Shown here piece after piece: positions 1 to 6,617 of a DNA stretch of 64,000 bases. Numbering within the stretch: position 1 is the stretch's first letter; each line of letters starts with the position of its first letter. The notes under the pieces were generated by a model. It saw only the letters and a program-made list of their open reading frames with translations. It was not told where the DNA came from and did no database searches. This stretch comes from Brevundimonas sp. (GTDB lineage: Bacteria > Pseudomonadota > Alphaproteobacteria > Caulobacterales > Caulobacteraceae), in NCBI RefSeq assembly GCF_019636155.1, contig NZ_JAHBYB010000006.1:62001-126000 (forward strand). The letters are read 5' to 3'. A program made the position numbers and the translations under genes.

Positions 1-1
1 C

Positions 2-799
2 GCCCTGTCGGTCGCCCTGGACGACCTGGGCGTCTATTACGATCCGCGCACGCCCAGCCGTCTGGAGGCCCTGATCCAGACCGGCGATCCGACCCCGGAT
101 CAGGCGGCCCGCGCCCGGCGACTGTGCAACCGCGTGGTCGAGGCGGGGGTGTCGAAATACAATCTGGCGGGCGCGCCCATCCCGACCGACTGGCCCGGGG
201 ATCGCGAGCGGGTCCTGGTCGTCGGCCAGGTCGAGAACGACAAGTCCATCCTGACCGGGTGCGAGGCCATCCGCACCAACGCCGGCCTGATCGCCGCCGT
301 CCGCGCCGACCGGCCCGACGCCTTCATGATCTATCGCAACCATCCCGACGTCCTGGCCGGCAACCGGCCGGGGCGGCTGGATGCCGCGGCGCTGGGGGCG
401 GTCGATGCGGTGGCCGACGGCCTGGATGTGATCGACTGCATCCAGGCCTGCGACCGGCTGGCCACCCTGACCAGTCTGGCGGGGTTCGAGGCCCTGTTGC
501 GTGGCAAGGCGGTGTCCACCTATGGGCGGCCCTTCTATGCCGGATGGGGCCTGACCGAGGATCGGCTGACGTTCGCGCGCCGCACGCGCCGGGCCGATCT
601 GGATGCGCTGATCCACGCCGCCCTGATCGCCTATCCGGTCTATGTCGCCCCGACCGGCTGGCCGTGCGAGGCCGAGGATCTGGTCGAGGCCCTGATCGCC
701 GCGCGGGGCCGTCCCGCCGCGGCGCCGCCCAACCAGATCGCCCGCTGGTGGAAGGGAATCCGCTCCAGTCTCGACCGGACGCCTCCGCCGTCCTACTGA
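2..799 (+). CDS. KpsC-like capsule polysaccharide export/Kdo-transferase protein, C-terminal part
   Basis: The gene enters from the left edge; the frame is open from base 2 to the TGA, so about 265 C-terminal residues are visible. The conserved stretches SKYNLAG and VLVVGQVENDKSI match the C-terminal glycosyltransferase domain of KpsC/LipB proteins. In capsule and lipid-linked polysaccharide export systems these proteins build the beta-Kdo linker on a phosphatidylglycerol lipid at the inner face of the cytoplasmic membrane. KpsC normally has two tandem domains; whether both exist here cannot be seen. The tail is basic and proline-rich. No other capsule gene lies in the window, so the rest of any locus would be to the left. 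The family call is confident; the exact substrate is inferred. Confidence 0.8.
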   Translation, partial: ALSVALDDLGVYYDPRTPSRLEALIQTGDPTPDQAARARRLCNRVVEAGVSKYNLAGAPIPTDWPGDRERVLVVGQVENDKSILTGCEAIRTNAGLIAAVRADRPDAFMIYRNHPDVLAGNRPGRLDAAALGAVDAVADGLDVIDCIQACDRLATLTSLAGFEALLRGKAVSTYGRPFYAGWGLTEDRLTFARRTRRADLDALIHAALIAYPVYVAPTGWPCEAEDLVEALIAARGRPAAAPPNQIARWWKGIRSSLDRTPPPSY

Positions 800-825
800 G
801 AAGGTTCGCCAAGAGAACGGACCAC

Positions 826-863
826 CCTCAAGCAGCGAGGCCCCGCGGGCCGAGCGATAGGGA
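826..863. repeat. Dispersed palindromic repeat CTCAAGCAGCGAG...GAGCG, copy A
   Basis: The unit CTCAAGCAGCGAGG, then a CCCCGCGGG palindrome, then CCGAGCGATAGGGA recurs almost unchanged as a tandem pair at 32081-32170. It lies between the KpsC-like gene and the ketoacyl synthase, and its AGGGA end is the only Shine-Dalgarno-like sequence before the synthase ATG at 872. The function of the family is unknown to me. Confidence 0.6.
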
Positions 864-871
864 CTTCAAGA

Positions 872-2011
872 ATGCCGAACGCCGTCATCGCCGCCACGGG
901 TCTGTTCACGCCCGACCAGTCCATCTCGAACGCCGAACTGGTCGGCGCCTACAACGCCTGGGCCGAGCGCTGGAACGCCGAGAACGCCCAGGCCATCGCG
1001 GCGGGCGAGCTGGAGGCGCGCACCCCCTCCTCGACCGAGTTCATCGAGAAGGCCTCGGGCATCAGGTCCCGCTTCGTGCTGGACAAGACCGGGGTGCTGG
1101 ACCCCGCCCGCATGCGGCCGGTCCTGCCCGAGCGCTCCAACGACGAACTGTCGATCCTGGCCGAGATGGCGGTCAAGGCGGCGCAACAGGCGATCGCGGC
1201 CTGGGGCAAGCCGGTCAGCGAGATCGGCGCCGTCCTGTGCGCCGCCTCGAACATGCAGCGCCCCTATCCGGCCATGGCCATCGAGGTGCAGCAGGCCCTG
1301 GGGATCGAGGGGTTCGCCTTCGACATGAACGTGGCCTGCAGCAGCGCCACCTTCGGCATCAAGACGGCGGCGGACTTCATCGCCTCCGGCTCGGTCAAGG
1401 CGGTGCTGATGGTCAATCCGGAGGTCTGTTCGGCCCATCTGAACTACACCGACCGCGACAGCCATTTCATCTTCGGCGACGTGGCCACGGCCGTGATCGT
1501 CGAAGCCGAAGATCAGGCGACCGGCGGCTGGGAGATCCTGGGCTCGCGGCTGAAGACCGTCTTCTCGAACAACATCCGCAACAATTTCGGCTTCCTGAAC
1601 ACCGCCGCCCTGGCCACCGGCGCGGCGCCGGATACGCCCGGCGGACCGACCGACAAGCTGTTCGTCCAGCAGGGCCGGAAGGTGTTCAAGGACGTGGTGC
1701 CCATGGTCGCCGAGATGATCGTGGACCATGCGGCCGAACTGGGCCTGGACCCCGCCGGGCTGAAACGTTTGTGGCTGCACCAGGCCAATATCAACATGAA
1801 CGAGATGATCGGGCGAAAGGTGCTGGGCCGCGACCCAACGCCGGAAGAGAACGTCATCATCCTGGACGACTACGCCAACACCTCCTCGGCCGGGTCGATC
1901 ATCGCCTTCCACCTGCATAACGACGGCTTCGCGCCGGGCGAGGTGGGGCTGATCTGCAGTTTCGGCGCCGGCTATTCGGCCGGAACCGTCTTCGTCAGAA
2001 AGCGCGGCTGA
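872..2011 (+). CDS. Beta-ketoacyl-ACP synthase III (FabH family, long form)
   Basis: This is a thiolase-fold condensing enzyme of the FabH type, 379 residues against about 320 for housekeeping FabH. The catalytic triad is visible: Cys156 in NVACSSATFG, His303 in LHQANINMNEM and Asn336 in YANTSSAGS. The extra length lies near the N-terminus (residues about 25-55) and in the middle. Long FabH-like proteins often act in secondary lipid or polyketide condensations rather than fatty-acid initiation, and here the gene is not beside plsX or other fab genes. It follows a capsule/lipid gene, so a role in making a special acyl chain is possible but only inferred. The ATG at 872 follows AGGGA inside a dispersed repeat. 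The family is sure, the substrate unknown. Confidence 0.85.
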   Translation: MPNAVIAATGLFTPDQSISNAELVGAYNAWAERWNAENAQAIAAGELEARTPSSTEFIEKASGIRSRFVLDKTGVLDPARMRPVLPERSNDELSILAEMAVKAAQQAIAAWGKPVSEIGAVLCAASNMQRPYPAMAIEVQQALGIEGFAFDMNVACSSATFGIKTAADFIASGSVKAVLMVNPEVCSAHLNYTDRDSHFIFGDVATAVIVEAEDQATGGWEILGSRLKTVFSNNIRNNFGFLNTAALATGAAPDTPGGPTDKLFVQQGRKVFKDVVPMVAEMIVDHAAELGLDPAGLKRLWLHQANINMNEMIGRKVLGRDPTPEENVIILDDYANTSSAGSIIAFHLHNDGFAPGEVGLICSFGAGYSAGTVFVRKRG

Positions 2012-2041
2012 GACGCGGGCTCATAACCGAGTCCACACTCC

Positions 2042-2070
2042 GTCACCCTCGGGCTTGTCCCGAGGGTGAC
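2042..2070. repeat. Short perfect hairpin repeat (GTCACCCTCGGG...CCCGAGGGTGAC)
   Basis: A 13-bp perfect inverted repeat closes on a three-base loop in the gap after the ketoacyl synthase stop. Hairpins of this sequence type are common dispersed intergenic repeats in alphaproteobacteria. It lacks a T-run, so it is at best a weak terminator or 3'-end protector for the upstream gene. The rest of the gap to 2193 shows nothing recognisable beyond the leader of the next gene. Confidence 0.6.
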
Positions 2071-2192
2071 GAGATTTATAGGTTCACACTTGGGACCGTC
2101 GAGCGGTTCACGATTGTGCGCTCACGCTTGCATCCCTCGCGAGTCTTTGCGACCCGTTCGGCAAGTGTCGAGACAGAGGGAGACGGGCCCGC

Positions 2193-2474
2193 ATGACTCA
2201 CGCCGATCCGCGAACGCCGGACGCCGGACCCTGGGGCTCCCGACTGGACCCCCTGGCCGCCGATGTGGCCCTGGTGCTGCAACGCATGGGCGGGTCCGCC
2301 CACCAGGCCGTGGTGGTGGACTGCGTCGCCGCCATCAAGCGCCAGCGCGGCGAACAGGTGGCCCAGGACCTGGCCGCCCGCGTCGTCGAGGTGTTCGAGA
2401 AATACCGCGACCTGTTCTTCCGACCGTTCGGCGAAGGCTCCATGCGCTGGGCCCTTCAGCCCGGCGTGGCCTGA
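2193..2474 (+). CDS. Small conserved-looking hypothetical protein
   Basis: This is a 93-residue soluble protein with no signal peptide and no membrane segment. After a disordered N-terminus rich in Pro and Gly it is mostly helical (LAADVALVLQRMGG, VVVDCVAAIKRQRG, VVEVFEKYRDLFF). I do not recognise the family. Support for it being real: a GAGGGAG Shine-Dalgarno about 10 bases before the ATG, typical codon use, and an intrinsic terminator directly after the stop. It stands alone between the ketoacyl synthase and a convergent outer-membrane gene. Confidence 0.6.
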   Translation: MTHADPRTPDAGPWGSRLDPLAADVALVLQRMGGSAHQAVVVDCVAAIKRQRGEQVAQDLAARVVEVFEKYRDLFFRPFGEGSMRWALQPGVA

Positions 2475-2489
2475 CGGCACACGGCCATG

Positions 2490-2525
2490 AAAAAGGGCGC
2501 GCCCGGCAGGCGCGCCCTTTGTTCT
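2490..2525. terminator. Bidirectional intrinsic terminator
   Basis: A GC stem (AAAGGGCGCGCC / GGCGCGCCCTTT, five-base loop) is flanked by A-run and T-run, so it can end transcription of the small gene on the left and of the convergent outer-membrane gene on the right. Confidence 0.85.
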
Positions 2526-2540
2526 TCAGCCGTCGTGCGA

Positions 2541-3062
2541 TCAGAATTTGCGCACGAAGCTCAGCGACCAGACATCGGCGTCGCCATTGCCGTGACGGAA
2601 GTCGCGGCGGGTCCAGTCGGCACGGACGCCGTTCTGGCCGTCCAGCAGATAGTTGGCGCCGAAGCCCCAGTTGACGCTTTCCTCGCTGTCCGAGGCCGAA
2701 ACGCCCGCCACCTCGGCCTTGACCTTGGTCGTGCCGTAGCCGACGCGGCCGAACAGCTCCAGGTTCTGGCTGACCGGCACGGTGCCGGTGACATAGGCGG
2801 CCAGGTCATGCTTCAGCTCGGCCTTGGAGTTGGGGACGCCGGCGATACTGTCGTCGCCGAAGCCCAGCGAGCCTTCGCCTTCGACGCCGATGAAGGGCGT
2901 CAGGCGCGCGCCGATGCGGCCGGTCACGGCGTTCAGGTCGGCGTCGTCCGCCTGGACCCGGCCGTAGCCGAGGGTTCCATACCAGGCCGGGCTGACCGAC
3001 TGGGCCGCCGCAGGGGCGGCGATGGCGGTGATGGCGGCGGTCGCGAGAAGAAGATTACGCAT
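2541..3062 (-). CDS. Outer-membrane beta-barrel protein (small OmpA/opacity-like porin family)
   Basis: A 173-residue exported protein. An N-terminal signal peptide (MRNLLLATAAITAIAAPAAA, cleaved after AAAQ) is followed by alternating-pattern strands suited to an eight-stranded barrel, ending in the terminal aromatic residue (SLSFVRKF) recognised by the BAM complex. Segments such as WYGTLGYGRVQADD, GRIGARLTPFIGVEGEG and LELFGRVGYGTTKVKAE are typical of opacity/OmpW-like barrels. The length fits a small structural or adhesive barrel rather than a trimeric porin. It is monocistronic with its own terminator. The 190 bases upstream hold a GCGGCCGCCTGCGGCCG hairpin and presumably the promoter, which I cannot pin down. 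The ligand is unknown. Confidence 0.8.
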   Translation of the reverse strand: MRNLLLATAAITAIAAPAAAQSVSPAWYGTLGYGRVQADDADLNAVTGRIGARLTPFIGVEGEGSLGFGDDSIAGVPNSKAELKHDLAAYVTGTVPVSQNLELFGRVGYGTTKVKAEVAGVSASDSEESVNWGFGANYLLDGQNGVRADWTRRDFRHGNGDADVWSLSFVRKF

Positions 3063-3251
3063 GTTTGTCTATCCTCTGGATGCAGTGACTTCTGTGGTCA
3101 CCGGCCCCACCCAGCAGAGACACAAATGGGCGGCCGCCTGCGGCCGTTCCATGGCGGAACGATTACAGGCTCGTAACCGTGGAAAACAGGACACACACGC
3201 CGTTCAGCCAAGAATGACTGAAATGCGGCGGCCGAAATCTTGCCTTGGACC

Positions 3252-5942
3252 TTACCGGTCCTTTTCGCGCTCCTGCCCCGTGCGCGCCGCCAGGGCGGCC
3301 TGGGCCGCCGCCAGCCGGGCGATCGGCACGCGGAAGGGCGAGCAGCTGACGTAATCCAGGCCGACGGTTTCGCAGAAGGCGATGGACGACGGGTCGCCGC
3401 CGTGTTCGCCGCAGATGCCCAGCTTGATGCCCGGCTTCGCCGCCCGGCCGCGTTCGGCGGCGATGCGGATCAGGTCGCCGACGCCGTCGCGGTCCAGCCG
3501 CACGAAGGGGTCGGCCTCGAAGATGCCCTTGTCCAGATAGGTCTGGAGGAAGCGGCCGGAGTCGTCGCGGCTGATGCCGAAGGTCGTCTGGGTCAGGTCG
3601 TTGGTGCCGAAGCTGAAGAACTCGGCGCCCTGGGCCAGGTCGGCGGCGCGCAGGGCCGCGCGCGGCAGTTCGATCATGGTGCCGACCATATAGTCCACCC
3701 GGTCGCCCGTGTCGGCGAACACCGCCTGGGCCGTGCGGTCGGTCAGGGCGCGCAGGAAATTCATCTCCCCGCTCAGGGCCACCAGCGGGTGCATGATTTC
3801 CGGGATCGGCGCCTGACCTGTGCGGGCCTTCACCTCCAGCGCCGCCTCCAGAATGGCGCGCACCTGCATCTCGTAGATCTCGGGATAGGCGACGCCCAGG
3901 CGGCAGCCGCGATGGCCCAGCATGGGGTTGGTCTCGTGCAGGTCCGCCGCACGCCGCTTCAGCTTGGCCGCATCCAGCCCCTGCGACGCCGCCAGGGCGT
4001 CCATCTCGGCCTCGGTGTGGGGGATGAACTCGTGCAGTGGCGGGTCCAGCAGGCGGATGGTCACCGGCAGGCCGGCCATGATCTGGAACAGCTCGACGAA
4101 GTCCGCCTTCTGGAACGGGGCGATCTTGGCCAGGGCGGCGCGGCGGCCCGCCTCGTCATCGGCCAGGATCATCTCGCGCACGGCGGCGATCCGGGTGTCG
4201 TCAAAGAACATATGCTCGGTCCGGCACAGCCCCACACCCTCGGCGCCGAATCCGCGCGCCGTCTTGGCGTCGGTCGGGGTCTCGGCGTTGGCCCGCACCT
4301 TCAGACGGCGGATGCCGTCGGCCCAGCCCATCAGGGTCTGGAAGTCGCCGGTCAGCTCCGGCTCGATCATGGCCACGGCGCCCTCGATCACCTCGCCCTT
4401 GGAGCCGTCGATGGTGATGACGTCCCCGGCCTTGAACGTCCGGCCCCTGACGGTGAACAGGCGCGCCTTGTCGTCGATCTGGATGTCCCCGGCGCCCGAG
4501 ACGCAGGGGCGGCCCATGCCGCGCGCCACCACGGCGGCGTGGCTGGTCATGCCGCCGCGCGCCGTGACGATGCCGCGCGCCGCATGCATGCCGTGGATGT
4601 CCTCCGGGCTGGTTTCCGTGCGCACCAGGATGACCGCGTCGCCCAGCTGGCTCATCCGCTCGGCCTCGTCGGCGTCGAAGACGATCTTGCCGGTGGCGGC
4701 GCCGGGGCTGGCGGGCAGGCCGGTGGTGACGACATTGCGCGTCGCCTTGGGGTCCAGCGTGGGGTGCAACAACTGGTCCAGCGCCGCCGGCTCGACCCGG
4801 CTGACGGCCTCTTCCTGCGAGATCACGCCTTCGGCCGCCAGATCGACCGCGATCTTCAGCGCCGACTTGGCCGTGCGCTTGCCGTTGCGGGTCTGCAGCA
4901 TCCACAGACGGCCCTGTTCGACCGTGAACTCGATGTCCTGCATGTCGCGGTAGTGGCTTTCCAGCCGGCCGACGACCTCGACGAACTGGCCGAACACCTC
5001 GGGCATCGCCTCTTCCATCGAGGGCGCCGTTTCGCCCATCTCCTCGCGACCGGCGCGGGTCAGGGACTGCGGCGTGCGGATGCCGGCGACCACGTCCTCG
5101 CCCTGGGCGTTGATCAGGAACTCGCCATACAGCCGCGCCTCGCCCGTCGAGGGGTTGCGGGTGAAGGCCACGCCGGTGGCCGAGGTCTGGCCCATGTTGC
5201 CGAAGACCATCGACTGGACATTGACCGCCGTGCCCCAGCTTTCGGGGATGTCGTGCATGCGGCGATAGAATTTGGCCCGGTCGTTCATCCAGCTGGCGAA
5301 GACGGCGCCGACGGCGCCCCACAGCTGGTCGTTGGGATCCTGGGGGAAGTCGTGACCCAGTTCGCGTTCGACCACGGCCTTGTAGTCGGCGACCACCTGT
5401 TCCCAGTCCGCGGCCTCAAGATCGGTATCGACGCTGACCCCCAGGCGGTCCTTGTGGTCGTCCAGCACCTCCTCGAACAGGTCGTGGCCTAGGCCCAGCA
5501 CCACATTCGAATACATGGTGATGAAGCGGCGATAGGAATCGAAGGCGAAGCGCCGATCGCCCGACAGGGTCGCCAGCCCCTCCACCGTCTGATCGTTCAG
5601 GCCCAGGTTCAGCACCGTGTCCATCATGCCGGGCATGGACGCCCGGGCGCCCGACCGGACCGAGACCAGCAGGGGGTTGGCCGCATCACCGAACCGCTTG
5701 CCCGTGATCCCCTCGACCTTCTCCAGGCCCGCCGCGACCTGTTGCGCCAGGTCGGCCGGATAGGTCTCGGCCTGGGCGTAATAGTGGACGCAGGCCTCGG
5801 TCGTGATGGTGAAGCCTGGCGGCACCGGCAGGCCCAGGGACGACATCTCGGCCAGGTTCGCCCCCTTGCCGCCCAGCAGGTTCTTCATCGAGGCGTCGCC
5901 GTCCGCCGAACCGCCGCCGAAGCCGTAAACCCACTGGGTCAT
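3252..5942 (-). CDS. ppdK: Pyruvate, phosphate dikinase
   Basis: PPDK (896 residues, the usual bacterial length near 880) interconverts pyruvate, ATP and phosphate with PEP, AMP and pyrophosphate in the cytoplasm, linking glycolysis and gluconeogenesis. The N-terminal nucleotide domain starts with GFGGGSADG and NLLGGKGANLAEM. The phosphohistidine swivelling domain carries His468 in GGMTSHAAVVARGMGRP. The C-terminal TIM-barrel PEP/pyruvate domain has the catalytic Cys844 in GICGEHGGDP. All key residues are present. The gene is monocistronic and read leftward. Many such organisms use PPDK in place of, or alongside, PEP synthase. Confidence 0.97.
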   Translation of the reverse strand: MTQWVYGFGGGSADGDASMKNLLGGKGANLAEMSSLGLPVPPGFTITTEACVHYYAQAETYPADLAQQVAAGLEKVEGITGKRFGDAANPLLVSVRSGARASMPGMMDTVLNLGLNDQTVEGLATLSGDRRFAFDSYRRFITMYSNVVLGLGHDLFEEVLDDHKDRLGVSVDTDLEAADWEQVVADYKAVVERELGHDFPQDPNDQLWGAVGAVFASWMNDRAKFYRRMHDIPESWGTAVNVQSMVFGNMGQTSATGVAFTRNPSTGEARLYGEFLINAQGEDVVAGIRTPQSLTRAGREEMGETAPSMEEAMPEVFGQFVEVVGRLESHYRDMQDIEFTVEQGRLWMLQTRNGKRTAKSALKIAVDLAAEGVISQEEAVSRVEPAALDQLLHPTLDPKATRNVVTTGLPASPGAATGKIVFDADEAERMSQLGDAVILVRTETSPEDIHGMHAARGIVTARGGMTSHAAVVARGMGRPCVSGAGDIQIDDKARLFTVRGRTFKAGDVITIDGSKGEVIEGAVAMIEPELTGDFQTLMGWADGIRRLKVRANAETPTDAKTARGFGAEGVGLCRTEHMFFDDTRIAAVREMILADDEAGRRAALAKIAPFQKADFVELFQIMAGLPVTIRLLDPPLHEFIPHTEAEMDALAASQGLDAAKLKRRAADLHETNPMLGHRGCRLGVAYPEIYEMQVRAILEAALEVKARTGQAPIPEIMHPLVALSGEMNFLRALTDRTAQAVFADTGDRVDYMVGTMIELPRAALRAADLAQGAEFFSFGTNDLTQTTFGISRDDSGRFLQTYLDKGIFEADPFVRLDRDGVGDLIRIAAERGRAAKPGIKLGICGEHGGDPSSIAFCETVGLDYVSCSPFRVPIARLAAAQAALAARTGQEREKDR

Positions 5943-6044
5943 ATCCGCCCTGCTCCTGAGTCTGCCGTGATCCCGGTCTGACTAGCGCGCCGCACGGGCG
6001 AAGGCGAGGCCGGCCCCGTAACAAAGCGTGAGCGGGCGTTGCGT

Positions 6045-6404
6045 TCAGTCGTCGGCGCGCGTGATCGGAAAGCGGACCAGACACTGCTCCAGGCGTTCGG
6101 ACAGGACCGCGACGCCCGCCTGCTCGGCCTCGCGCCGGATCTCGTCCGCCTGCTCGGGCGTCACGCTCGCGCCGTCGCCGGGCCGCGCGAACGGCAGGGG
6201 CCAGCCGCCGTGGCGATAGGTGTGGCCGTTGATCGCCGCGATCATCTGGACCTCGTCCATGTAGCGCCGATCAACGCGCGCCGACCGGTTCACCCGCCCA
6301 TCCAGGGCCCGAAGCGTCTGCAGGCACCGCTCCGCCTCCACCGCCTCCGGCGCGGCCTGCAGGCCCAGGGACAGGGACAGGGACAGGATGAGGACGGCGA
6401 ACAT
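6045..6404 (-). CDS. Small secreted hypothetical protein
   Basis: A 119-residue protein with a clear signal peptide (MFAVLILSLSLSLGLQAAP) and a mature domain of about 100 residues holding two cysteines that could form a disulfide in the periplasm (AERCLQTL and LEQCLVRF). It is helical and Arg/Glu-rich and contains the segment GHTYRHGGWPLPF. I do not recognise the family. It sits between ppdK and a repeat element upstream of which lies glyS. The signal peptide and codon use make it a likely real gene; function unknown. Confidence 0.55.
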   Translation of the reverse strand: MFAVLILSLSLSLGLQAAPEAVEAERCLQTLRALDGRVNRSARVDRRYMDEVQMIAAINGHTYRHGGWPLPFARPGDGASVTPEQADEIRREAEQAGVAVLSERLEQCLVRFPITRADD

Positions 6405-6463
6405 GGGGGGCAGGCTAACGGCCGGATCGTGCCGCGCCAGTGATGAGACGTGACGAGCTTCTT

Positions 6464-6611
6464 CCCTTCTCCCCTTGTGGGAGAAGGTGGCCCGCGCAGC
6501 GGGTCGGATGAGGGGTTTCTCAGGCCTTGCCTCACGACCTGCTGATGGGTTCCGCGCGACCCCTCATCCGTCAGCCTTCGGCTGCCACCTTCTCCCACAA
6601 GGGGAGAAGGG
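6464..6611. repeat. 148-bp MITE-like element with 28-bp perfect terminal inverted repeats
   Basis: The two ends (6464-6491 and 6584-6611) are exact reverse complements over 28 bp, and each end is itself a hairpin (CCCTTCTCCCC...GGGAGAAGG). Inside each end comes a sub-terminal block (CGGATGAGGGG / CCCCTCATCCG). The same architecture recurs at 7445-7595, 35192-35349, 50341-50488 and, in diverged form, 32400-32528. This copy fills most of the 213-base gap between the small secreted protein and glyS; its right end lies seven bases beyond the glyS stop. Confidence 0.85.
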
Positions 6612-6617
6612 TCAGGT

